Shown: positions 20,543-30,313 of the stretch, in pieces | How positions within the stretch are numbered: position 1 is the first letter of the stretch | Layout of the letters: the number at the start of each line of letters is the position of its first letter | From: Pseudozyma flocculosa PF-1 | Taxonomy: Eukaryota > Basidiomycota > Ustilaginomycetes > Ustilaginales > Ustilaginaceae | Length of the DNA: 30,313 bases | Assembly: GCF_000417875.1 (NCBI RefSeq) | Contig: NW_006920877.1 | Coordinates: 878,215 to 908,527 of the forward strand | Direction of reading: 5' to 3' | Translations under genes and position numbers: made by a program | The notes under the pieces: generated by a model | What the model saw: the letters and a program-made list of their open reading frames with translations, nothing else | The model's database searches: none | Told to the model about the DNA's origin: nothing

Positions 20543-21481
20543 CGCACACGCGCAGAGCACGCGCTCCTCGGCGGCGGCGTGGCTGACGAAGGCCAGGGCC
20601 AGGAGGGAGGCGCGGCGGGCGGCTTTGTCGTCAACAAGGAGCTCATGGACAAGCTCGAGGCGCACCGGAGAGCGGTGCTGACGGGCACCTCGGACCGCGA
20701 CAACGAGCAGTCGGCGCGCGACGCAAAGTCGGCATCGTCGCTCGGCGGCGGCGGCGGCCGCACCCGGCGTGGCGGCCGGAGAGCGGGAGGCAGCCTGTTT
20801 GGCGGCCTGGGCTCGCTGCTGAGCTCGCGCCGGAGGTCGGCGCAGTCGTCGCAGGCGTCGTCGCCGGGCTACGCCACGCCCATCACCAACGAGGAGGCCA
20901 ACGGCGCCCTCGTGCTGTGGAAGGATCCCGAAGAGGTGCTCCGGGTCGCCGCAGCCTCGGCGTCGGCTGGTTGTGACGGCAGCGAGACGGCGCGCGCGAA
21001 CGCTGGCTTTCCCGGCAATGCGAGCGTGGCCCCCGTGCCGTCGTTGTCGTCATCCTCCGTGCCACAGACGAACGGCCGTGGCGGCGGCGGCGGCGGCTTC
21101 TGGTCAGTCCCTGGCGCGACGGCGACCGCCACGGCACCACAGCAGAACCACGGCGGGGGGATGTCGTTTTCGTTTGGCGAGGCGAGCAGCCCGCTCGCGG
21201 CGCAGCAATCCTCGCTCTCGTCGTCGTACTTTGGACAACCCCGCGACGGCTGGCAGCATCTGCACTCGTCGACGGCCGAGCAGCAGCAGCAGCAGCAGCA
21301 GCAGCATCGCCCATCAATGTTCCCGCCCATGGGGCAACAAGCGCCACCGCCACCACCACCGCTGCCGCAGCCGCCGTTCGGGCTGAGCGAGGGGCGCTGG
21401 CCCGCCTCCCGGGATGCGGCGCACGATGCGGATCCGTCGAGCCACTTTGGAATGGCCGACGAGATGGAGCTCGACAGCTAG
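19613..21481 (+). CDS. Hypothetical protein, 622 residues, largely disordered
   Basis: The frame is open for 622 codons from an ATG in good context (CCAACATGT) to TAG, on the same strand as its neighbours. Most of the protein is low-complexity: Ser/Ala/Pro-rich at the N terminus, an Asp run (20513-20542) inside an acidic patch, Gly runs, and a Gln run (21281-21304) followed by a Pro run. Three segments look more ordered: MDMRIRRDPTSYEIEPDRIVVNSLDD just before the acidic patch (about 20401-20480), KELMDKLEAHRRAVLTG after it (20635-20690), and NEEANGALVLWKDPEEVLRV (20888-20948). The C terminus HFGMADEMELDS is acidic. KKRQR and SKRPH near the N terminus could act in nuclear import. I do not recognise the family and assign no function. 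The non-random ordered islands and stop-free length make a real gene likely. Confidence 0.75.
20513..20542 (+). repeat. GAC repeat coding for an Asp run
   Basis: About ten or eleven GAC codons in the 622-residue protein, forming the core of its acidic patch. Confidence 0.9.
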
Positions 21482-22058
21482 GGCAGTCGAGGCTGCCGTC
21501 GGGCCTGCCTGCCTATCTACGGCCCCCGTCGTCCTGCCATCCCAACCCGACCCTCCGTTCGTCCTTGGTTGCCCCGTGTGCTCTACGTCTCGACGACATG
21601 CGACCATCATCGACACTCGCCGTCCCGATTTCACTGCCGCTCTCGTATCTCGACCTTCCGGCGTCGATCCATCTCGCCAGCCGGGGTCCAGAACCATCTA
21701 CCCGCGTCTGTCTGTAATTGTACCTCGTACCGCCGTTGTGCACTTTTTCTCGCCGTACTCGCCAACTCGGCCGGCCGGCCGGCCGGTCTGTCTCGTCGCG
21801 GAACCTTTCCTCGTCACCCGGACCGTCGGTGAGGTCTTGCTGTTGCCAGAGCGGGTCGATGGTGCCAGACGACGGGCTGCGGTCAAGACCCGTTCGGTTC
21901 ACACGTACCTCTGTTTCTCTTACCTCGCTCATGGCGAGGCAGGAACGCAGAGCAGCGCAACGCAGCGCAGCGTACCGACGGCATCGGCACCCGCCAACGA
22001 GGCGGGCAAGCGAGGATAACCACACGAGGTGCCTGACCCGATCCGATCCGACCGGGCC

Positions 22059-22080
22059 GGCTTGGCTTGGCTTGGCTTGT
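22059..22080. repeat. Pentanucleotide array (TTGGC)
   Basis: About four TTGGC units in a row, preceded by CGATC-type steps. Confidence 0.9.
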
Positions 22081-23000
22081 GGTCACCGTACTTACCATAC
22101 GGCAACGGATCTGGCGCTGGGGCTGGTACGGTGATGTACGCCTTGCTTGACGTGTCTTGCCTCGCTCAGCAAACCGGTCAACAGCCCGCCCCGCGAGCAA
22201 GCAACCAAGCAAAGGCAGGACGGGGCCAGAATAACCTTAAATCTGACGGTCCGTAGGCGTGTTGGCTGGGGCGGAGCTTCGTCGCTTTTAGCCCCTCGCA
22301 GGCCCCCTCATGGACGTCGGCGTCCTTGCGCGCGGCTACCGTTCGTTGACCCTTGCCTGGTAGGCCGAGGTTCCGCCAGAGTCTTGCTCGCGGTCGATGT
22401 AGATCGCACGTACGCTCCAGAGGTTCTTCCGCCCTCCCCTGGCCTGCTCGCCTGCTCGCCTGCTTGCCGAGAGCGGGTAAATGAATGGCATCGCGAGGGA
22501 CGAGCGGGCGGTAACTACCTACAGGTAGGACCGGCGAGTACAGCAAGCGGGCCGATGCGGACAGGCAGGCTAGGGCAAGCGAGAGAGGGAGCGACAGCAA
22601 GCAAGCAAGCCAGCAAGAAAGCAAGAGACAGCCAGCCAGCAGCGACGACCAGCCGAGGCCGAGGCGGAGATAAGGTCCCGTCCGCCACCGTAGCGCTGCA
22701 CGAGGATGTGCCGCAACGACGGCCAACAGCTAGTCGATGAATGGATCGACAAGCCCAGTAGTTGGGGATCGCAGGTCCCGGCACCCCGTACGTAGGCGTA
22801 CGCGCAGCATGCCAGCAGGCCTGCCGCTGCAGCCGTGACCACTGCAAAGCAAGGCGCAAAGGTACGTACGCGCGTACAATACGGCCAGGCCAGGCCAAGC
22901 CACGGTACGGCAAAGAGGCCGGTGCCGCTGGGGACGTGCCACATGACGGACGCGCGCGACCGGGGCATCCGTAGCAAGGCCACGGCCCAGCAGAAGCTGA

Positions 23001-23025
23001 GCATCGCATCGCATCGCATCGCATC
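23001..23025. repeat. Pentanucleotide array (GCATC), 5 copies
   Basis: Five perfect GCATC units. Confidence 0.97.
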
Positions 23026-23313
23026 TCGATATCGATGAAGATGGGCACCGCACCGGTACGGGTTGGGATTCTTGTCGCGACCGCGCGCGCGCGCGTTTGG
23101 GGCCGGGCGGGCCAAGGAAGAAGCAAGGCTGGCTGGCTGCTGGCTCATGCGCCCGGTGGCAGACCGAAGAGGGAGATCAGAGGCAGGCACGCACGGAAGC
23201 AACGCAACCCTGCGGCCGCCAATCTGCTGGAATCTTTGTTGGAATTGACCGAGGCACGCCACCGTCGTCGCTTCACCCGCCCTCGAGCCACAGTAGCCAA
23301 CGAGCGAGCAACA

Positions 23314-23334
23314 CAGAGAGAGAGAGAGAGAGAG
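23314..23334. repeat. AG dinucleotide microsatellite, about 10 copies
   Basis: About ten AG units. A CT run of similar length lies 300 bases downstream at 23619-23638, so folding back of a transcript is possible. Confidence 0.95.
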
Positions 23335-23760
23335 GAGATGCTGTCGACTCGTGCCGCCGGTGACGATGCCAACCTCGAGCGGGTCTAGGACGAGCGAGTA
23401 ACCTTAGAGTAGCGGCACCTGCTGCTGCTCCTCTACCGGCTGCTGCTGGCTGCTCTCCCAACGGAAACCGACCCGACCAGCTGGGGCGCAGTGGCCTAGG
23501 CAGGATGCCCGAGCCTGACCTGACCTGACCTTGCCTGGCCTGGCGGGCGCACACTCCCGCACGCACGCACGCGCCTCTCCCTCTTCTCCCTCTCTCTGGC
23601 ACCTCGCTGCTGGCCTGCCTCTCTCTCTCTCTCTCTCTGTCTGTCTTTGCCGCTGCTCGCATGGTGCGGCACCCGCCTGGCGGTTGACGATGGCCGGTCA
23701 GCTGCTCGGCATGGCCTCGATATTCCTGTCGCCGTCGCCATTGTTTGCTGCCATCATGGA

Positions 23761-23801
23761 TGGCATGGCATGGCATGGCATGGCATGGCATGGATGGCAT
23801 G
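23761..23801. repeat. Pentanucleotide array (TGGCA), about 8 copies
   Basis: Six perfect TGGCA units, one TGGATGGCA interruption and a final partial unit. Confidence 0.95.
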
Positions 23802-24029
23802 GGCTGGCTGATGCTCGAACATGCTCCGCCGCGCTGGCTGCCCATCTGAGGGCGCTGGCAGGTGTCGGCTCTAGCTCGCTCGCCTGGCCTCCTCTGATTT
23901 GCCTCTCTGGATCTGTCCAGGCGACCCGCGTCGGTAGCTGGGCCGCCTGCGCCAGGAGGGCCTGCACCTGCACCTGCGCCTGCACCCGCCCGCTCACTCT
24001 CGCTCCTCGGCCGCTTTCGAGTCGTGCCG

Positions 24030-24080
24030 GCCTAGCCTAGCCTAGCCTGCTGGCCTGGCCTGGCTTGGCCTGGCGGGGCT
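24030..24080. repeat. Mixed pentanucleotide array (AGCCT, then TGGCC/TTGGC)
   Basis: AGCCT-type units pass into TGGCC/TTGGC-type units within 50 bases. This joins three unit types that elsewhere in the window form separate arrays. Confidence 0.85.
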
Positions 24081-25507
24081 GGCTGGTGCGGGTGCCTCGG
24101 CTGGTTTGCACGTCGGCCGCTGCGCTCCTCGCCTCTTGCACCACCGCATCCTCTTCCGCCGCTTTGCCAGCCTAGCCTAGGCCTCTCGGTCGCCCTAGCT
24201 CGCCCTAGCCTCGTCGCCTCCTCGCCTCGTCGCCTCGTCGCTCTCTTCCTCGGCCCCGTCACGCTCTACCCGCTCTACCTACGCTACACCCCATCACACC
24301 ACGATCCCCCCCTTCGCCCGATACCTTGGCGAGCCTCTCGCCTGCCCGTCTCCCTTTACCCATCTCCATCTCCATCTCCACCTCCATCGCCGTCTCCCAT
24401 CTCATTCTCTTTGCCCATCGGAGCCGCCGCCGCCGCCGCCGTCACGACCACCTCGTTCCAATTCCTTGGACTCTTTACGCGCTCCTCCCCCCGGACCCTC
24501 GCACCCTCGCACCCTCGGAACGCCGGACCCTGCTCATCCACATCTCGACAAAGCATCGTCCAAGGGTCGTCTCATCGTCGCCGCCGCCGTCGTCGTCTCC
24601 CTGTACCATCTCTGCCGGCCAGCACACCTGCTCGCCCGCCGCCCACTCCCCGTCGCTTGCTTCCATCGTCTGCCTGCCATCGTCTCGTCGCCCTCGCCCT
24701 CCCTCTTTGCGTGCCCGGAAGAGTCACCAACCGCAACCACCCTCCTTGCCTCGCCTCCCTCTCCTTGACTCTCATCTCCAATCGCACTACTGCTCCCGCT
24801 CTTGGCCTCTTCCCCTCTCGAACCCGCCCTCGGCCTCGACGCTTGCTCCATATTGTCTCAACCCCGGTTCCTCGGGCGCACGGACGCTCCCAGACAACCG
24901 CCGCATATCGCTCGGCCCGGCCTTCTACAGATCGAGGCCCATTCCAACTCGCTCCCTCTGCGCCTCTTCGGGCATGGGCTGCTGCCGGCCTGCATCGAGA
25001 TATACGTCCCTCCCAGCCAGCCCGCCTAGCCTGCACATACACATCGATATCTCAACCCACCACGCACTCCGCCACTCGACGCCGTTGCCCCCGCCTCCGT
25101 CTCCGCGCCCGGTCAATTAGCACGCGCCACCCTGCCTCTGCCGGCATCCTTCCACACCCGCTTCGGAGCTCATCGACCGCGGAGCCGCCCTCTAGACGAC
25201 CGGCCTCGTGCCTGGGATCTGGAAAACGTCAGACTGGCCCGCGCACGCCTCACCGCCTTCCTTTGGCTCCCCATACCCCGTCTCGCGGCCGCAGCCCATC
25301 ACCCACGGGCGAAACGCACCGACCTCTTGCCCATTCGCGGCACGCGCAGCCCTTCTCTTGCAAACCACGACGCACCCGCACCCATCTCCTCTGCCCACCG
25401 CCAGCTGCACCGGGGGACTGCACCCGTCGCCCGCTCCGCACCACGCCACTTGCTTCTGCACTTCACGGCGCTAGATACCCACACATGTCTGCACCTGGGC
25501 CCGACTC

Positions 25508-25710
25508 GTGAGTAGCCGGCGCTCGCCTGCGTATGCATGCCTATACCGGCTAGCCAGGACAACGGCACTGGCCACACCTGGCTCCCCCATGCATGGAGCA
25601 CTCCATGCGCTCGCTCCTCCTCCTCCCTGACACCCTCGACCTCTGCCTGCGATCATCGACACATCTGAAACCCTCGTTCCCCCCTCTTGACTGCTGACAG
25701 CCTCACGTAG
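25508..25710 (+). other. Candidate leader intron upstream of the CSL gene
   Basis: A strong donor GTGAGT at 25508-25513 is followed by possible acceptors at 25700 (CTGCTGACAG, with a CTGAC-like branch just upstream) and 25710 (CACGTAG). The donor also supplies the TGA that ends an eight-codon upstream frame starting at 25485. The donor is good, but transcription of this stretch is an inference. Confidence 0.4.
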
Positions 25711-26105
25711 CACACGATCAAGGCCGCCGTCCAGCATCCGACTCCATCGGACCAGTCACGGGAGGTGGGGCAACCGGCGTTTTCCACCAACTGCATCGAT
25801 CCTGCCCCTCTCTTCTCAGCCGAGATCTGGCGAGACTACTGCTCGCCCGCCCAGCAGCAAGGCGCAGGCTACTCGAACAACTCCAGGGCGAGTTGCTGTG
25901 GGAGTTGCGCGCTCGGCCTTGCTTCAGCTGCACCGGCTTCCACATCCCTCGAGCCACTCCTCGCCTAGCCGACACGGCTTTGATCGGCCCACGACCTCTC
26001 CTGCGTACCCTGGCTCGGCCATACCCGCCCTTGACTGAGAGCGCCGTCCAGGACCAGGGCGCAAAAGCCCGGACCAGGCATTGGGCGGGCCCTCTCTGAT
26101 ACAAG

Positions 26106-26980
26106 ATGTATCAGAATCACTGGCAGGACAGCGCCTCTACCTCGTCCTCGTCCACCTCTTGGGGCCAGAGTGTGTCCGATTCGGGCACCCGATTGGCCTA
26201 TCAGGATGGCCAGCAGCAGCTACAGCCGCAGCAGCACCAGCAGCACCAGCAGCACCAACATCAGCAGTATCAGCAGCCTGGCGCGCAGTTCGGGCAACCG
26301 GGCCTCTCGTATGCCGGCAACTACTCCGAGCAGGGGCTCGGTCCGGCGCAGATCGGCTCCAGCAATACGCTGAGCGGCGCTTTGAGAAGCATCGACCCAG
26401 CACCTGGTTTCGACGCACCAGGCTCCGACATGATGCAGCTCTCCGACGCCTATCAGCAGCAGCAGCACCAGCACCAGCAGCAGCAGCAGAAGCCGAGGTC
26501 GTCGCAGGAGACTCATCTGCATACCCATGGTGTTGGGCCGCATGCAGCTCACGCAGCCGCTATGTCCGGCCAGGTACAGCAGGCGCCGTACGAGTACAGC
26601 CAGGAGATCGCCCTCATGGGCGGTGCAGACGATTATCAGCCGGCCGAGGACCCCTCGGCGTTTGCGGCCTTTTCGCAGCCCCAGCTCGACATGGACGAGG
26701 CGGGTCAGATCGAGTCGGGACTGCGCACCCTGTCAGGTAATAGCAGCTCGGCCATTTCACGGTCCAACACCAACGACATGAACCAGCTCGGGCACCACGA
26801 GGGCGCCTACTATTCGGGCAGCGCCTCTAGCAGCGGTGTCGAGGACCCGTCTTCCCAGCAAGGCTACGTCGCACCTCCATCCTCGACCGTCCACGATCCC
26901 TTCCAGCAGCAGCAGCAGCAGCAACAAGAACAACGACAATACCACCAGCAGCAGCAGCAGCAATACCAGCACCAAGAGCA

Positions 26981-27022
<42 letters not shown>

Positions 27023-30000
27023 CCATTCAATGAGCCAGCAGCCCGGGCAGCTGTTCTACAGCAGCGCCGGGCAGCAGCCTGCCGCAACAGATCCTGGGAA
27101 CGGTGCCCAGCCGTGGGGGAACCAGCCCCACATGGCGATACCTGACGTCGGCACCCAGAACGGCATGTCCAGCATCCTCCAGCGGCCCAACAAGCCGTCT
27201 GCGCTCAACCTCGACCGGTCGCAGAGCGCCTTCAGCACGGCTGCCGACGGCACGTCGACCGATATGGGCCTAGGCGGCTACAATTCGGGCGTCGCAGGCT
27301 ACGCGGACCTGCCGCATTCGGCGGCGAGCCAGGGCAGCATGCTGACGCCGCAAAACGCCCGCTTCGTGTCGGTGCCGCAGCTGCCGCCTTCGATGTTTGA
27401 GGATACGCCCTCCGGCAACGCAGCCGACGACGGCGGTGGAGCCGCAGGGCTCATGCCCGCGTTTGGATCCGAGGCAGGGTCCTCGACGAGAAGCGGCAGT
27501 GGGATCGGCTCGCTCGCCGGACAGGCGCAGCAGTACGGCGGGCGGATGGACGACGGCCGCGGCCGTCCGATGGCCAACATCAAGATGGAGGAAGGCGGCG
27601 AGGCTGCCGCGTTGGGCTGCGCCGTCGATGATGCGGCTCGAGATCCCGCCGTCGCCCGGCTCGCCGCTGCAGGCCAGCTGACGGCCAGTTCAGCCCGAGC
27701 TCGACGCTGTCGGGAGCGTTTTCCTCGCGGCCAGCAGCCGACCGGGCAGCCAGGGGCTCAAGTCGGTCGCCAGCTTCACCTCGTCGCTGGGAGCCGACTC
27801 GGTGGCCACCGACGGCAACGGGCGGCCGCGCTCCGGCTCCAACGGGTACGCCCTCGGCCGACCCACGATGGCGCTCAACCGCACCGTGAGCATGGGCAGC
27901 GGCGATGCCAGCTTCAGCCCCGGCGGAGGTGGCGGCGGCGGCGGCCATCCTGGATCGCTCACGCAGAGCCGCAGCGTGCAGAACCTGTCCAGCCCGGCGC
28001 AGAGCCTGCATGGCTCCTTGGGCCAGCAAAGCTTTGATCCGACCTGGGGAGCCGCGGGCCGCCAGCTCTCCTCACTCTCTCAGCAGTTCCAGAGCTCTGC
28101 CTTGGCCTCGCCCGCCCAGTCGCAGTACTCGCCGCAGACCTACTTCAGCCAGCCGCCGGCGCCGTCGTCGGATGTGGCGGCCTACTTTTCGCCGCCGCCG
28201 CCGCCGCCTCCCGTCGAGGGCGGCCACCGCTTCGGGTCTAGCGGCAGCCTCGCCTCGGACAGTCTCGATGCCAGCGGTTTCAGCGAGCAGCGCCTGTCCA
28301 ACGCCCTCGCCGCCAGCGCGCAGATCAGCTCGAACCCCACCCCGACCCCGCAGCCGCACGGCCACGGCCACACCAACAACCGCGACGGACACAACACACC
28401 GACAATTATGGAGGAAGAGGACGAGGCTGGAGGCCTGCCTGCGGACCGCGAGCTGAGCAAGCCAGAGCCGCAGCTGCGCTCGGCGCCCAGCCAGACGCAG
28501 CTGGCCCACCTGCAGGCCGCGCAGCAGCAGCACCAGCAGCAGCAGCAGCAGGCGCTGCTGCACCGGTCGCGGTCCGGAGGCCTCGTGGCCAGCCCCAACA
28601 CGGACACCACGTCGCCCTTCCAGCCGCAGGTGCCGTTCCAGCCCAACATGCGTCCGAGCCTCTACCAGCAGCTCTCGCTTACCGAGCTAAACCAGGTCCG
28701 GCAGCTGCACGGCACCGCGTCCGAGTCGCACATCGGCGACTGTTCCTCGTTCATCCAGTGAGTGCCGGGCATGCTGCAGCCGCGTCTCGACGACGCCTAC
28801 CAGGCTGACCACGTGGCCATCGCTCCGTTCCCTCTGCACCCTCGACCGTAACCCCCACTCGTGACAGGGACATCATCCGACAATACATCACCACGACCAG
28901 CCGGCTCGGTCTGGGCGAGCGCAACGTCCTCATCATGACGACCAAGGTGGCGCAGAAGAGCTACGGCGCCGAGAAGAGGTTCGTCCCTGTGGCCTTGCCC
29001 GCCCCCGATCCTGCCTGCGCCTGGATTCTGACTGACAGCCCGATTGCCGCCGCCGATCGTCCTTCTGTCTCCTCGCCTCCCGCTCCCCCTCGCGTCCAGG
29101 TTCCTCTGCCCGCCCCCGATGGTGCTCCTGATCGGTAGCAGCTGGTGGAACGTGTGCGCCGACGCCTCGCGGCCTCCGCCGTTCCAGATGGGAGGCGCAG
29201 GTGCCGGCGAGACGGACCCGGTGCCCACGGTGCTGTCGCCGCCCCGGCTGACGATCAACATTAGCGGCGAAGCGGCGATCCAGGATGGAGCCTTGGAATG
29301 GGCCTCGAGCAGCGGCAAGCTGATCGACGTCGGCAACCCTTCGTCGGACATGGCCATCTCGGGCCGCTGCATCGGCAAGCAGCTCTACATCTCCGACGTC
29401 GACGAGAAGCGGCGCCACGTCGAGGCGCTCGTGTCGATCTCGGTGCCCGGCGCCTCGCCGCTCGACCGTCGGCTGCTGGGCACGTTTGCCAGCAAGCCGA
29501 TCAAGGTGATCAGCAAGCCGAGCAAGAAGCGGCAGAGCTCGCGCAACACTGAGCTCTGCGTCAACCACGGCTCCGTCATCTCGCTCTTCCACCGCCTCCG
29601 CTCCCAGACCGTGTCGACCCGCTACCTGTGCGTCTCGGGCGCGCCGTCGTGGTTCAAGGGGTCCGACAACATGCCCTTCCTCAACATGAACCCGCGCGAG
29701 ATCAAGGGCCAGGAGACGCCGTCGTGCTTTGTGGCCAAGATGTCGAGCTGGGACCCCTTTATCATCTACCTCGTCGACCCCAAGAAGCGCGCCGACGCCG
29801 CCGCGCCCGCCCAGCAGCAGGCGCCGCCGCCGGTCAAGGGCTACCCGCCGCCGCCGCCCAACGCGCTGCCGACGAGCGGCCTGACGAGCTCCCAGATGAC
29901 GGTGCACTACAACCAGCCGATCGTGCTCCAGTGCCTCAACACGGCGGTGGTGAGCCCAGTCATGGTCATCCGCAAGGTCGAAAAGGGCACCACGGTCCTC

Positions 30001-30313
30001 GGCGGCGGCTCGGCCGGCGGACCGGGGCAGTATGCGCGCGAGGCGTTCGGCGACCCGGTGTCTCAGCTGCACAAGATTGCGCTCGAGGCGCTCGAGGACC
30101 CCGTCGCCGCCGTGCCGCGGCCCATGGGCGACTCGGGCGAGGCCCTCTCGCCCGGCCAGGGCGGGCCCTTCCTCGCCTGCCTCAACGAGTCGGTCGGCAT
30201 GCACCGGCCGAGCGAACCGCGCAGGTGGGTGTCGAACCCGTTCAGCGTGCCCTCGACGCCGACGACGCCGGTCACGCCGATGAACCTCGCCGCCGCCGCC
30301 GCCGCCGCCGCCG
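26106..30313 (+). CDS. CSL-family (CBF1/Su(H)/LAG-1) transcription factor, Gln-rich N terminus; cut at right edge, one unresolved frame change
   Basis: CSL proteins bind TGGGAA-type sites; fission yeast has Cbf11 and Cbf12. The start at 26106 is the first Met after an in-frame stop at 26097. About 880 N-terminal residues are disordered and Gln/Ser-rich, with the largest Gln block at 26903-27021. The frame used to about 27600 is replaced by the next forward frame from about 27700, which runs to 28757. Introns 28758-28867 (GTGAGT...GACAG) and 28979-29099 (GTTCGT...TCCAG) then join in frame. The DNA-binding part reads RQYITTTSRLGLGERNVLIM, TKVAQKSYGAEKR and FLCPPPMVLLIG; the second intron splits the codon of the Arg that matches mouse R218, which is essential for DNA binding. 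The beta-trefoil domain follows, with FHRLRSQTVSTRYL (29587-29630), FIIYLVD, VMVIRKVEKG and DPVSQLHK. The window ends in an Ala run inside or just after it, so the C-terminal Rel-like domain is missing. The long N terminus suggests the Cbf12-like class. Identity is very secure; the 27540-27735 model is not. Confidence 0.94.
26903..27021 (+). repeat. Gln-coding CAG/CAA repeat block of the CSL gene
   Basis: Three CAG/CAA-rich runs are separated by short Glu/Arg/Tyr/His interruptions, ending in about 15 pure CAG codons. Smaller CAG blocks lie at 26212-26277, 26455-26490 and 28525-28552. Confidence 0.95.
30288..30313 (+). repeat. GCC repeat coding for an Ala run at the window edge
   Basis: Nearly nine GCC codons, continuing past the window end, in the CSL gene after a Thr/Pro-rich stretch. 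Confidence 0.9.

Larger units (their letters stand above)
21482..26105. other. Intergenic region and long leader upstream of the CSL gene
   Basis: There is no recognisable gene. From 21482 to about 24240 the DNA resembles the large left gap: GGCC repeats (21769-21786), TTGGC pentamers (22059-22080), GCATC pentamers (23001-23025), an AG run (23314-23334), CT runs (23619-23638), ATGGC pentamers (23761-23801) and AGCCT/TGGCC pentamers (24030-24080). From about 24240 to 26100 it becomes strongly C/T-rich, and all three forward frames stay open for long stretches as Ser/Pro/Arg-rich text. I read this as promoter plus a long 5' leader of the CSL gene. A candidate leader intron is listed separately. 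Confidence 0.6.

Noticed and set aside
24326..25511. Overlapping forward open frames of 264 and 366 codons upstream of the CSL gene
   Set aside because: The sequence is C/T-rich and several forward frames are open at once with Ser/Pro/Arg-rich text. There is no domain or single preferred frame, which fits leader or promoter DNA better than a gene.
28933..30204. Long minus-strand open frame of about 420 codons opposite the CSL DNA-binding exons
   Set aside because: It is antisense to unmistakable CSL coding sequence. Its product is Arg/Ala/Gly/Asp-rich with no domain. In this GC-rich, third-position-GC genome antisense frames stay open by codon bias; similar ones lie opposite ESA1 (5754-6989) and the Zn2Cys6 gene (16348-17637).

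Overview
The window is GC-rich eukaryotic nuclear DNA, most likely from a basidiomycete fungus. Ustilaginomycotina (smut relatives) is my best guess, but the subphylum is an inference. Three things support a fungus of this kind: short introns of about 105-150 bases with GTRNGT-like donors and CTGCAG-like acceptors; a CSL-family transcription factor, a family known in basidiomycetes, Mucoromycota and fission yeasts but absent from the common yeasts and filamentous ascomycetes; and long Ser-, Gln- and Gly-rich disordered tracts in the regulators.

The left 9.6 kb is gene-dense. It holds the C-terminal 951 residues of the splicing factor SF3B1/Hsh155, a seven-exon class II (SIRT4-like) sirtuin, the MYST acetyltransferase Esa1 (catalytic subunit of NuA4) with one reading-frame break in its linker, a small two-exon Hva1/DUF2945 TUDOR-domain protein on the minus strand, and a candidate 63-residue two-segment membrane protein on the plus strand. 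A 5.9-kb gap (9588-15450) follows. I see no credible gene in it, but it is full of short pentanucleotide, CAGG/CCTG and heptanucleotide arrays. On its right lie a single-exon Zn2Cys6 + PAS transcription factor (15451-17859) and an unrecognised, mostly disordered 622-residue protein (19613-21481). A second repeat-rich, pyrimidine-rich gap of 4.6 kb leads to a CSL transcription factor (26106 to the right edge). That factor has a long Gln-rich N-terminal region and a clear CSL DNA-binding core in three exons, and it is cut off inside its beta-trefoil domain.

The genes do not form an operon-like system. Most are core nuclear functions (splicing, histone acetylation, transcription control) side by side. 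The points most worth checking are: the frame breaks in ESA1 and in the CSL gene; a 51-residue insertion that separates the first two zinc cysteines of the sirtuin; the pentanucleotide-built intergenic DNA; an in-frame, stop-free intron in the TUDOR gene; and a natural Lys-to-Arg difference in SF3B1 at a position that is a mutation hotspot in human cancers.
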